Below are positions 51,399 to 59,942 of a DNA stretch of 64,000 bases, piece by piece. Positions within the stretch are counted from its first letter, which is position 1; every line of letters begins with the position of its first letter. The translations under genes and the position numbers were made by a program. The stretch is from an uncultured Pelagibacteraceae bacterium (lineage in GTDB: Bacteria > Pseudomonadota > Alphaproteobacteria > Pelagibacterales > Pelagibacteraceae). The notes below the pieces were generated by a model. It saw only the letters and a list, made by a program, of their open reading frames with translations, made no database searches and was not told the origin of the DNA. The DNA lies in the NCBI GenBank assembly GCA_902532525.1, contig CACAIK010000005.1, forward strand, positions 18,025 through 82,024, given 5' to 3'.

Positions 51399-52186
51399 TG
51401 AAAAAAGGAAAAAAATTATACGAAGGTAAAGCAAAAATAATTTTTGCAAGTAATGATAAAAAATATGTTATCCAACATTTTAAAGATGACGCAACTGCAT
51501 TTAATAATCAAAAAAAAGCAGTTATGGATGGAAAAGGAATTTTAAATAATAGGATTTCTGAACATATATTAACTCAGTTGAACAACGTTGGTATAAAAAA
51601 TCATTTAGTAAAACGTTTAAATATGAGAGAACAACTCGTTCAGCATGTTGAAATAATACCTATTGAATTTATTGTAAGAAATATTGCAACCGGGTCATTA
51701 ACCAAAAGATTGGGAATTGAAGATGGTACAGTCTTAGATAGTCCATTAATAGAATATTGCTTAAAAGATGATGATTTAGGAGATCCCTTAGTAAGTACTG
51801 AACACATCTTGGCTTTTAAGTGGATGGAGATCGATGAATTAAATTTAATTAATAAAGAATTAAATAGAATTAATGATTTTCTTCAAGGTATGTTTAGGGG
51901 TGTTGGAATTAAACTTGTAGATTTTAAAGTAGAATTTGGAAGATATGAAAAAAATGGAAAAAAAGAGATCATGCTTGCAGACGAAATAAGTCCTGATACC
52001 TGCAGACTATGGGATGTAAATAGTGATAAAAAATTAGATAAAGATAGGTTTAGAAAAGGCCTTGGTAATCTAATTGAGGCTTATCAAGAAGTTGCTAGAA
52101 GATTAGATATACTTCATGAACAATCAAATATAAGACCATTAAAATACACCAAGCCACAAGCAGTAAAGATAAAAAAGAAGCAATGA
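51398..52186 (+). CDS. purC: SAICAR synthetase (phosphoribosylaminoimidazole-succinocarboxamide synthase)
   Basis: Adds aspartate to CAIR. 262 residues with KKLYEGKAKIIF at the start, IEFIVRNIATGSLTKRLG and the signature LADEISPDTCRLWD. A slightly extended, lysine-rich C terminus. Overlaps purS by four bases. Confidence 0.98.
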   Translation: MKKGKKLYEGKAKIIFASNDKKYVIQHFKDDATAFNNQKKAVMDGKGILNNRISEHILTQLNNVGIKNHLVKRLNMREQLVQHVEIIPIEFIVRNIATGSLTKRLGIEDGTVLDSPLIEYCLKDDDLGDPLVSTEHILAFKWMEIDELNLINKELNRINDFLQGMFRGVGIKLVDFKVEFGRYEKNGKKEIMLADEISPDTCRLWDVNSDKKLDKDRFRKGLGNLIEAYQEVARRLDILHEQSNIRPLKYTKPQAVKIKKKQ

Positions 52187-52416
52187 AAATTAAAGTAATT
52201 GTAACTCTTAAAAATGGAGTTTTAGATCCTCAAGGGAAGGCTATTCAACAAACACTTAACGGAATGAACTTTGGGAATGTAGAAGATGTAAGACAAGGTA
52301 AATATTTTGAAATTGAAGTTAAAGAGAAAGATGAAAAAAAAGCAAAGTCTTCAGTAGATGATATGTGTAAAAAGCTATTGGCTAATCTTGTTATTGAGGA
52401 TTACAAAATAGTTTAA
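52183..52416 (+). CDS. purS: Phosphoribosylformylglycinamidine synthase subunit PurS
   Basis: 77-residue scaffold of the three-part FGAM synthase (PurS, PurQ, PurL). KVIVTLKNGVLDPQGKAIQQTL at the start and the DVRQGKYFEIEV strand match the family. Three bases before purQ. Confidence 0.96.
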   Translation: MKIKVIVTLKNGVLDPQGKAIQQTLNGMNFGNVEDVRQGKYFEIEVKEKDEKKAKSSVDDMCKKLLANLVIEDYKIV

Positions 52417-52419
52417 TTA

Positions 52420-53103
52420 ATGAGATCTTCAGTCATTATATTTCCAGGATCAAATTGTGATAGAGACATGGATGTAGCTCTAAAAAAATTTGGTTTTAAA
52501 AATCAAATGGTTTGGCACAATGATCTATCTATTCCAAAATCTGATTTAATAGTATTGCCAGGTGGCTTTTCTTATGGTGATTACTTAAGATGCGGAAGTA
52601 TTGCTTCTAAATCAAAAATTATAAAATCGGTAATTGATTTTGCTAACTCTGGAGGGTTAGTATTAGGTATTTGTAATGGATTTCAAATCTTAACTGAAAC
52701 AGGCTTGCTAAAAGGAATATTACAACAAAATAAGTTTCTTAATTTCATATGCAGCAATGTTTTTGTAAAAGTTAAAGATAAACAAAATAAATATTTTAAA
52801 GATTTAAAAAAAGATGTTTTAAAACTTCATATTGCTCACAATGAAGGAAATTACTTTTGTAGTGATGATGAATTAAAATCATTGGAAGATAATAGTCAAA
52901 TAGCTGTAACGTATTGCGGAGAAGATGGTACGGAAAATGAAACAACTAATCCAAACGGAGCAATTAAAAATATAGCAGGAATTTTTAATAATAGTAAAAA
53001 TGTATTGGGAATGATGCCTCATCCAGAAAGAATGATAGATAAGTATTTGTCAGGTGAAGATGGTTCATTATTTTTCAAAAATATCTTGGATAATTTTAAA
53101 TAA
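52420..53103 (+). CDS. purQ: Phosphoribosylformylglycinamidine synthase subunit PurQ (glutaminase)
   Basis: Glutamine amidotransferase part of FGAM synthase. 227 residues. Catalytic Cys in VLGICNGFQIL (near residue 86) and His/Glu in MMPHPERM near the C terminus. The PGGFSYGDYLR oxyanion region is intact. Overlaps purL by one base. Confidence 0.98.
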   Translation: MRSSVIIFPGSNCDRDMDVALKKFGFKNQMVWHNDLSIPKSDLIVLPGGFSYGDYLRCGSIASKSKIIKSVIDFANSGGLVLGICNGFQILTETGLLKGILQQNKFLNFICSNVFVKVKDKQNKYFKDLKKDVLKLHIAHNEGNYFCSDDELKSLEDNSQIAVTYCGEDGTENETTNPNGAIKNIAGIFNNSKNVLGMMPHPERMIDKYLSGEDGSLFFKNILDNFK

Positions 53104-55295
53104 TGGAAGTCACAGAAGCAGTTGCGATAGACCACGGATTAAAAAAAGAGGAGTTTTCAAAAATATGTGAACTTCTGAAGAGAACACCTAATTTAACTGA
53201 GCTTGCAATATTTTCTGCAATGTGGAACGAACATTGCTCCTATAAGTCTTCTAGAAAACACTTAAAAAAAATGCATACAAAGGGAAAACAGGTCATACAA
53301 GGACCAGGAGAAAATGCTGGTGTTATTGATATTGGAGATGATGATGCAATTGTGTTTAAAATTGAAAGCCACAATCACCCTTCGTTTATCGAGCCTTATC
53401 AAGGTGCAGCAACCGGAGTTGGTGGGATCATGCGAGATGTATTTACAATGGGAGCAAGACCAATAGCGAATTTAAATTCAATTCATTTTGGTTCCCCTCA
53501 ACACAAAAAAACAAGAAACTTACTAAGAGGAGTTGTTAAAGGCATAGGTGGATACGGAAATTGTATTGGAGTTCCAACGATTGCTGGCCAAACAACTTTT
53601 GATGAGTCTTATAATGGAAATATTTTAGTAAATGCCATGACTCTTGGTTTAGTAAATAAAAATAAGATTTTTTACTCAAAAGCAGCTGGTTTAGATAAAC
53701 CAGTAATATACGTAGGTTCAAAAACTGGAAGAGATGGAATTCATGGTGCCAGTATGGCTTCCGCAACTTTTGATGACAAAATTGAAGAAAAAAAACCTAC
53801 AGTTCAAGTTGGAGACCCATTTACTGAAAAACTATTACTTGAAGCATGCTTAGAACTAATGGCTGATAATTCAATCATTGCAATTCAAGATATGGGTGCA
53901 GCAGGATTAACATCTTCGAGTGTGGAAATGGCATCGAAAGGAAATCTTGGAATTGAATTAAATCTTAGCGAGGTCCCTTGTAGGGAAGAAAAAATGACAC
54001 CATATGAAATTATGTTGTCTGAGAGTCAAGAGAGAATGCTTATTGTTCTTGAAAAAGGAAAAGAAGAACATGCGAAGAAAATATTTGATAAATGGAACCT
54101 AGATTTTGCAGTTATAGGTAAAACAACTAATTCAAAAAAAATAGAATTAATATTTGATAATAAAAAAGTTGCCGAAATACCAATTGATCTTCTTGCTGAA
54201 AATGCTCCAATTTATGATCGTCCTTGGAAAAAAACTAAATTACCTCAAAAATTAAAATTTGATAAAGATGAATTTAAATCTCTAAAACTATCAGATTGTC
54301 TAAAGAAGATTTTAAGTAATTCAAATATTTCAGATAAAAAGTGGATATGGGATCAATATGATCATACAGTAATGGGTGACACAATTCAAAAACCTGGAGG
54401 TGATGCTGGTGTTGTTAGAGTTCACGGGACCAATAAAGCGGTAGCAGCATCAGTAGACTCGTCTGCATTATATTGTTTCTCACATCCATTAACTGGAGGA
54501 AAACAAATAGTTTGTGAGAGCTATAGAAATCTTATTTCGGTGGGAGCCAAACCTATTGCTATTACGAATTGTTTAAACTTCGGAAACCCAGAAAAGGAAA
54601 AAAATATGGGTGAATTTGTAGAATGTGTTGAAGGAATTACAGAAGCAAGTAAGTATCTAGATTTTCCAGTCGTATCTGGAAATGTTTCATTTTATAACGA
54701 AACAAAAGATAAAGGGATAAAGCCTACGCCAACAATTGGAGGTGTTGGGCTAATCTCTGACTATCAACAGATGCTTACTATGGATTTTAAAACTGAAGGA
54801 AACTTAGTTTATGTAATTGGTAAAACCGATGGGCATTTAGATCAAAGTATTTTTGCAAGAGAGCTTTTAAATGAAAAAAAAGGTCCTCCACCAACAGTTA
54901 ATTTATTTAATGAAAAAAACATTGGTGAGACTGTATTAGATTTAGCTAGAAAAAATCTTATTGTGAGCTGCCACGATGTATCATTAGGCGGAATTTTAAT
55001 CGCAGTATCAAAAATGTGTATTAAAGGAAAAAAGGGAATAAAAATTAATACACTTAAGGGTTTAACAAATAAATATGAATATTTTTTTGGTGAAGATCAG
55101 GCTCGATATATTGTTGAAATACCTAAAGCTAGTTTGAAGATAGTAAATGATATTTTAAATAAATATTCTGTACATTTCGATGAATTAGGGACTGTTAATG
55201 GACAATCTATCGAATATAAAGATGACATCAATTTGCCTATTGAAGAATTGGCAGATGCACATAAATATTGGTTAAAGAAGTATATGGATAGCTAA
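53103..55295 (+). CDS. purL: Phosphoribosylformylglycinamidine synthase subunit PurL (small type)
   Basis: ATP-dependent synthetase part of FGAM synthase. 730 residues, the small form that needs separate PurS and PurQ, both present directly upstream. NEHCSYKSSRKHLK near the N terminus, VFKIESHNHPSFIEPYQGAATGVGG, and LIVSCHDVSLGG in the C-terminal half. Overlaps bolA by one base. Confidence 0.98.
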   Translation: MEVTEAVAIDHGLKKEEFSKICELLKRTPNLTELAIFSAMWNEHCSYKSSRKHLKKMHTKGKQVIQGPGENAGVIDIGDDDAIVFKIESHNHPSFIEPYQGAATGVGGIMRDVFTMGARPIANLNSIHFGSPQHKKTRNLLRGVVKGIGGYGNCIGVPTIAGQTTFDESYNGNILVNAMTLGLVNKNKIFYSKAAGLDKPVIYVGSKTGRDGIHGASMASATFDDKIEEKKPTVQVGDPFTEKLLLEACLELMADNSIIAIQDMGAAGLTSSSVEMASKGNLGIELNLSEVPCREEKMTPYEIMLSESQERMLIVLEKGKEEHAKKIFDKWNLDFAVIGKTTNSKKIELIFDNKKVAEIPIDLLAENAPIYDRPWKKTKLPQKLKFDKDEFKSLKLSDCLKKILSNSNISDKKWIWDQYDHTVMGDTIQKPGGDAGVVRVHGTNKAVAASVDSSALYCFSHPLTGGKQIVCESYRNLISVGAKPIAITNCLNFGNPEKEKNMGEFVECVEGITEASKYLDFPVVSGNVSFYNETKDKGIKPTPTIGGVGLISDYQQMLTMDFKTEGNLVYVIGKTDGHLDQSIFARELLNEKKGPPPTVNLFNEKNIGETVLDLARKNLIVSCHDVSLGGILIAVSKMCIKGKKGIKINTLKGLTNKYEYFFGEDQARYIVEIPKASLKIVNDILNKYSVHFDELGTVNGQSIEYKDDINLPIEELADAHKYWLKKYMDS

Positions 55296-55525
55296 TGGCA
55301 ATGGATTTAAAAGAAATTGAGAGTTTAATTAAGGAAGGATTACCTGACGCAAAAGTTGAAATTCAAGATTTGGCAGGTGATGGCAATCACTATTCTGCTA
55401 CAGTGACATCATCTGAATTTTCAGGTAAAAGTAAAATAGAACAACATAAAATGGTGTATAATTCTTTAAAAGGTAAAATGGGAAATGAGCTTCACGCTTT
55501 AGCAATTAAAACAAAGGAAATTTAA
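55295..55525 (+). CDS. BolA-family protein
   Basis: 76 residues of the BolA/IbaG type, partner of CGFS glutaredoxins in iron-sulfur cluster handling and iron sensing. IESLIKEGLPDAKVEIQDLAGDGNHYSATV and the H-x-x-V-Y-like QHKMVYNSL are visible, with the conserved His near 29 (GNHY). Placed between purL and the CGFS glutaredoxin gene, which matches their known partnership. Confidence 0.94.
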   Translation: MAMDLKEIESLIKEGLPDAKVEIQDLAGDGNHYSATVTSSEFSGKSKIEQHKMVYNSLKGKMGNELHALAIKTKEI

Positions 55526-55864
55526 ATGGAACAAGAAACAAATGATTTAATTAAAAGTGAAATTGAAAATAATGATGTATGTCTATTTATGAAAGGTACA
55601 CCTGATGCACCTCAGTGTGGATTTTCAATGGCAACTTCAAATATTTTAAAGGTTCTTGAAGTAAATTTTAAAGGCGTAAATGTTTTAGCAGATCAAAAGC
55701 TGAGAGAAGGTATAAAAGTATTTAGTGATTGGCCAACAATTCCTCAATTATATGTTAAAAATGAGTTTATTGGTGGATGCGATATCGTAAAAGAAATGTA
55801 TGAGAGCGGAGAACTTGCTAAACTCTTTGAGTCTAAAGGAATAAATTTTAAATCAAAAAATTAA
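55526..55864 (+). CDS. grxD: Monothiol glutaredoxin (CGFS type, Grx4/GrxD)
   Basis: 112 residues with the CGFS active site in PDAPQCGFSMATSNIL (Cys near 32), WPTIPQLYVKNEFIGGCDIV. Such proteins carry a [2Fe-2S] cluster with glutathione and pair with BolA. Begins directly after the bolA stop. Ends two bases before the convergent surface-protein gene. Confidence 0.97.
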   Translation: MEQETNDLIKSEIENNDVCLFMKGTPDAPQCGFSMATSNILKVLEVNFKGVNVLADQKLREGIKVFSDWPTIPQLYVKNEFIGGCDIVKEMYESGELAKLFESKGINFKSKN

Positions 55865-55865
55865 T

Positions 55866-58403
55866 TTAAAACTTTTTAATCATTGAGATTTTAGCGTTTT
55901 TATCAAGATTTTCATTAAATTCTTGGTCTAATTTGAAATTGAAATCTAGGCCATAAATATTTTTTGCAACATTAAGTCCAGCAGAAAAATCTTCAGTTCC
56001 TCCAAATTGCATTGCATATTCTGTTTCACGTTTAGATTTAAAGTTTAAACCAAATGAAAATGTATCCGTATGTTCGTGTTTTTCACCTTGAATACGTTTG
56101 TAGCTAGTATTGATTGATAAGTTATTTTTGGAGTCGTAACTAAAACCAACTTCAGATGTTAACATATAATCTGATATTGTATCTTGTGTATAGGTATAAG
56201 TTGTGCTGGTATCAGACACGTAATTTAATTTGGTTACAGACGAGTCGGAAAAATCTAACCCAAATTCAATTAAGCCAAATGGTTTTATTTTACTGTCATT
56301 GAATTTAACAAGATTATTTACACCAAATTCTAAAGATAAAAGTCCACTTTTTACTTCTTGATCATCATAAGAAAGAGCGTTCGTTCCAACCTCTTGGTAT
56401 CCCTCAAGTTCTGTATATCCAAGATCTACTCTTAAAGCTGGAACTAAATTAAAGTTTCCTTTGTCAATTGTTTTTCCAAAATTAACTGATCCAAATATTT
56501 GATTTCCATCTCTTGAAGCAGTTAATGTATTAGAATCAGACTTTCGCTCAATATCGCTTTTAATTTTTCCAATTCCGATTGATCCTTCGATAAAATTATT
56601 ATCGTCTAATGGTCTTGTTCTGTACATTGAAATATTATAATTTTTGCTATCGATACCACTTCCGTTAGATCCTATATCAGTATCGCTTTGCCCATATTGA
56701 ATAGCAAAACCATAAATATCATTATCATTTATTTTTTTATCAAATCCAAAAGCAATACCTTGGCTATCTATTTCCTTTTCAGATGATGTGCTAGTATCAC
56801 CAATTTTAGTAACACTTATTGAGCCTTCTGACCAAGTAGACCAATTATCAGACAAATTTAAATTTTCATTTATATCAATCGATGCCGTAATAACATTTGA
56901 TAATGATGCAAGCATTGCATTTGAAAATTGAAATTTAATATTCTGGTTGGTTAAATTAGTTTCTTTTCTATGATGTCTTAACCATTGCATACGATTAATT
57001 ACTGGAGTTGTAACGTATTGCAAAATTCTCTTTGGTGCTTCTGTTTGTGCTTCAATTGATCCAACAACATCTTTATCGGTCAATGGATCAATAGATGAAG
57101 TAGTTTCAACTGTTGTAAAGTTAAGAGTGGTAGAATTAGTAAACCCTGCATAAGACGCGCTATCAACATCATCAAAAGCGGTAGCAGCAATAGTAATATA
57201 ATAACCAGTATCCCCATCTAGTGTGCTTGAGGGGTTAATTGTAATAATGGTTGAACCAGAACCGGATACCAATCCGCCTGCAACATTGATTGTCTCAACG
57301 GTTGAATTATCGGATGATTTTTTAATTAATATATTTCCACTTTCAGCATCAACAGCTTCAGAGAATGTTAAAACAATATTATCATTTACTCCAACACTAG
57401 TTGCGCCGTCACTAGGGGAAGAAGAAGATAGAGTTGGTGCGGTATTGATTAATTCAAAACCTGTAGTTAATGTATATTCATCCACACTGTGTGTGCCAAG
57501 AGGTGCTGTCTTGTCCGTAATAAACATTTTTGTTCCATCATTATTAAAGGTAATGCCTGTAGGATTAGTACCTTGAGAACTCACATCAAAACTACCCACA
57601 AAAGAAGCGGTGGAAACATCAAAGCCCGTAGAGAGCGTATATTCGTTAATATCATCTCCCGTATCGCCGGCAACAAACATTTTTTTTCCGTCGTTGCTAA
57701 ATGCTAGGCCTTGAGGTGAAGTATCTTGGGACTGGGTTACAAAGCTACTATCATAGGAGGCGGTGGAAACATCAAAGCCGGTCGATAGTGTGTATTCAAC
57801 AACTTCATCAGAAGAATTTGCAGCATTAACAAACATTTTTGTACCATCTGAATTGAATGCTAAACCATTTGAACCACCTGCATTGGAAGAAATACTTAAA
57901 TTACTATCGTAGGATGCAGTAGAAATATCGAAGCCTGTAGTGAGATGGTATTCAAAAACTCTTTGATTCTTCCACCCTGCTACAAACATTTTTGTTCCAT
58001 CGTTGTTAAATGCTAAGCCTCTTGGGTTGGTATCTTGGGAATTAACACTAAATAAACTATCATAGGAAGCGGTTGAAATATCGAAGCCTGTAGTGAGATG
58101 GTATTCTCGAATGGCATTGGAATTATCTCCAACAACAAACATTTTTGTACCATCGTTGTTAAATTTTATGTCTTGTGGGTATCCTCCTTGATAACCGCTT
58201 AAGATGTAAACGTTGATACTATCAACATATGTAACTCCCGCAAAAACTTTAGATGATGATAGTATTAAAATAATGAAAAGAATACTCGAACTCTTAATAA
58301 AATTTTTAATTAAAATAAGTATATAGTCTGTAGTTTGCTGACTAAAACAAAGAGCTAAAAAATTTTTAGATAGTTTGTATGTTTTATAAAATAATGTATT
58401 CAT
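55866..58403 (-). CDS. Large surface protein: signal peptide, five beta-propeller-type repeats, Big_5-like domain, autotransporter-like beta-barrel
   Basis: 845 residues. A long N-terminal region (1-37) precedes a hydrophobic core (about 41-50) and a probable signal-peptidase site after VFA-55. Residues 76-319 are five repeats of 51-52 residues, each with a GLAFNNDGTKMFV-like start, an EYxLxTGFD strand and a STAS-type end, as in YVTN-like propeller proteins of marine bacteria. Residues 322-433 look like a Big_5 Ig-like domain (APTLSSSSPSDGATSVGV, VLTFSEAVDA). After a linker, about 486-845 alternates hydrophobic and polar residues and ends in KKF, like an autotransporter outer-membrane barrel. 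No exact function is known. It is unlike its housekeeping neighbours, and no strong promoter or Shine-Dalgarno sequence is seen upstream. Confidence 0.85.
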   Translation of the reverse strand: MNTLFYKTYKLSKNFLALCFSQQTTDYILILIKNFIKSSSILFIILILSSSKVFAGVTYVDSINVYILSGYQGGYPQDIKFNNDGTKMFVVGDNSNAIREYHLTTGFDISTASYDSLFSVNSQDTNPRGLAFNNDGTKMFVAGWKNQRVFEYHLTTGFDISTASYDSNLSISSNAGGSNGLAFNSDGTKMFVNAANSSDEVVEYTLSTGFDVSTASYDSSFVTQSQDTSPQGLAFSNDGKKMFVAGDTGDDINEYTLSTGFDVSTASFVGSFDVSSQGTNPTGITFNNDGTKMFITDKTAPLGTHSVDEYTLTTGFELINTAPTLSSSSPSDGATSVGVNDNIVLTFSEAVDAESGNILIKKSSDNSTVETINVAGGLVSGSGSTIITINPSSTLDGDTGYYITIAATAFDDVDSASYAGFTNSTTLNFTTVETTSSIDPLTDKDVVGSIEAQTEAPKRILQYVTTPVINRMQWLRHHRKETNLTNQNIKFQFSNAMLASLSNVITASIDINENLNLSDNWSTWSEGSISVTKIGDTSTSSEKEIDSQGIAFGFDKKINDNDIYGFAIQYGQSDTDIGSNGSGIDSKNYNISMYRTRPLDDNNFIEGSIGIGKIKSDIERKSDSNTLTASRDGNQIFGSVNFGKTIDKGNFNLVPALRVDLGYTELEGYQEVGTNALSYDDQEVKSGLLSLEFGVNNLVKFNDSKIKPFGLIEFGLDFSDSSVTKLNYVSDTSTTYTYTQDTISDYMLTSEVGFSYDSKNNLSINTSYKRIQGEKHEHTDTFSFGLNFKSKRETEYAMQFGGTEDFSAGLNVAKNIYGLDFNFKLDQEFNENLDKNAKISMIKKF
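57447..58178 (-). repeat. Five tandem in-frame repeats of about 153-156 bases inside the surface-protein gene
   Basis: Repeat units begin at residues 76, 127, 178, 230 and 281 of the 845-residue protein, a spacing of 51, 51, 52 and 51. The units are alike at the DNA level, not just in protein: the phrase encoding GFD(I/V)STAS is almost the same in four of them. This suggests fairly recent duplication or gene conversion. The repeat DNA looks somewhat less AT-rich than its surroundings. Confidence 0.85.
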
Positions 58404-58569
58404 TTTTTAATAACAACAACGTAATATAAAAAAATAAATTTTTTAATAATAATTCTGGATATAAAATTTTAGTTAATTAAAAAACTTTAAATAAGTTTAT
58501 TTTGGGTTTTAATTGTTCAAAAATATCTAAATTGCTTAATTTTCCTTTAACAGTAATTTTAAAAAGGTG
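58404..58569 (-). other. Intergenic gap with a short readthrough frame and an AT hairpin
   Basis: The longest gap in the window. After the rpsD TAA the same frame stays open for 30 codons (translating as HLFKITVKGKLSNLDIF...). A hairpin AAACTT/AAGTTT (58482-58487 and 58493-58498) followed by T residues in the minus transcript could be a weak terminator for rpsD. No convincing promoter is seen for the surface-protein gene, only a TATATT some 20 bases before its ATG. Confidence 0.3.
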
Positions 58570-59187
58570 TTATCTAGAATAATATTCGATTACTAGATTT
58601 GGCTCCATCACAACTGGGTATGGAACTTCTTCGAAAGATGGAACTCTTACAAATTTAACTTTTTTATTCTTTTCATCTAATTGTAGATATTCTGGAACTT
58701 CTCTCTCTTTGTTAGCAAGAGCAATATCAATTAAAGCAAGTTGTTTAGATTTATCTCTAATTTCAATCGTATCTTCTTCTTTGACCTGATAACTCGCAAT
58801 ATTTACTTTTTTTCCATTAACTTTAACATGACCATGATTAATAAGCTGCCTTGATGAAAAAATAGTGTTTGATAACTTTGATCTATAAATTACAGCATCC
58901 AATCTTCTCTCTAATAATCCAATTAAATTTTCAGCTGTATCGCCTTTTTTCATGATTGCTTTTTTGTAAACATTTCTAAACTGTCTCTCATTCATGTTTC
59001 CATAATAAGACTTCAATTTCTGTTTTGCTTGAAGTTGAATTCCGTAATCCGAGGGTTTTCCAGCTTTTGTTTGTCCATGTTGTCCTGGAGGATAGGCTCT
59101 TGTATTAAAAGGGCTCTTGGGTCTTCCCCATAAGTTAACTTTTAATCTTCTATCTACTTTATGTTTAGAGTTTAATCTTTTTGTCAT
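58570..59187 (-). CDS. rpsD: 30S ribosomal protein S4
   Basis: Primary 16S-binding protein and decoding-fidelity factor. 205 residues with the S4 domain ([34 protein letters not shown] in parts, about 93-125) and the C-terminal EYYSR. It lies outside the alpha operon, as in other alphaproteobacteria, and has its own strong promoter overlapping the trmJ stop. Confidence 0.98.
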   Translation of the reverse strand: MTKRLNSKHKVDRRLKVNLWGRPKSPFNTRAYPPGQHGQTKAGKPSDYGIQLQAKQKLKSYYGNMNERQFRNVYKKAIMKKGDTAENLIGLLERRLDAVIYRSKLSNTIFSSRQLINHGHVKVNGKKVNIASYQVKEEDTIEIRDKSKQLALIDIALANKEREVPEYLQLDEKNKKVKFVRVPSFEEVPYPVVMEPNLVIEYYSR

Positions 59188-59198
59188 TAATAGGAGGC

Positions 59199-59226
59199 TT
59201 TATAAGCCTAAGTTATGTTTTGTCAA
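59199..59226 (-). promoter_or_regulatory. Predicted promoter of rpsD
   Basis: Minus-strand TTGACA (59226-59221), 16-base spacer, TATAAA (59204-59199); the best match to the sigma-70 consensus in the window. Its -35 overlaps the trmJ stop codon. The start would fall about 5 bases before the rpsD ATG (59187), predicting a nearly leaderless mRNA. AGGCTT-ATA-AAGCCT is a perfect 6-base inverted repeat across the -10 box, which might be an operator. Confidence 0.6.
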
Positions 59227-59942
59227 TCAACCTTTTCCTTGCTTAAACCAGCAAATACACTCGATAAAATACGAGTTTCTTTTTCTGAAAGATTGAGTTT
59301 ATAGAAAATACTTCTTAAATTTTCCATCATGATTGGTTTTTTTTCAGGTGGGTGAAAAAAATTCTTATTCTCTAAATTGTTAATACATAAATTTAACATT
59401 TTTTGAATATCGGTTTTATTTGCACTTTTAATTTTTTTTGATTTTTCAAAAATAAATTTTTTATTTGAAATTAGTCCACTTACTATTTGTGCTACAATAA
59501 TTAGACTATGAGACAAATTTAAGGATCTAAAATTCTTATTACTCGGGATTTGCAAAGTATAATCAGCATAACTGACTTCATTATTTGATAACCCAGATGC
59601 TTCAGAGCCAAAAAGGAAACCAACCTTTTGTTTATAATTAATCTTATTAAGATCAGTTATTGATATATGTTTAATATTTTTATTTCTAAATCTTGCAGAT
59701 GTTGCAACCAATATATCTAAATTGCTTAATGATGTTTCTAAATTTTCGTATACTTTTGCTTTTTTAATAACATCTTTTGCACCAACAGATGTTGCAATAA
59801 TTTTGTCATTTGGAAATGATGGTTTAGGATTAACTACTGATAGATTGCTGAAATTAAAGTTTTTTAAAGCTCTAGCACAGGCTCCTATATTTTCTGACAA
59901 TTGAGGTTTATGTAAAATGAAAGTTATATTTCTTAATGACAT
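59223..59942 (-). CDS. trmJ: TrmJ-like tRNA/rRNA 2'-O-methyltransferase (SPOUT family)
   Basis: 239 residues. SPOUT motifs: LSENIGACARALKNFNF near 15-31, FLFGSEASGLSNNEVSYAD, and FRSLNLSHSLIIVAQIVSGL. The C-terminal helical extension and the absence of a RlmB-type N domain favour TrmJ (2'-O-methylation of tRNA position 32). The start is the ATG at 59942, whose first base is the last base of the cimA TGA; an in-frame TTG one codon upstream is less likely. Confidence 0.9.
   Translation of the reverse strand: MSLRNITFILHKPQLSENIGACARALKNFNFSNLSVVNPKPSFPNDKIIATSVGAKDVIKKAKVYENLETSLSNLDILVATSARFRNKNIKHISITDLNKINYKQKVGFLFGSEASGLSNNEVSYADYTLQIPSNKNFRSLNLSHSLIIVAQIVSGLISNKKFIFEKSKKIKSANKTDIQKMLNLCINNLENKNFFHPPEKKPIMMENLRSIFYKLNLSEKETRILSSVFAGLSKEKVD

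Noticed and set aside
57447..58178. Tandem repeats as a CRISPR array
   Set aside because: The units are in frame and about 153-156 bases, encode a conserved protein repeat, and lack short direct repeats with unique spacers.
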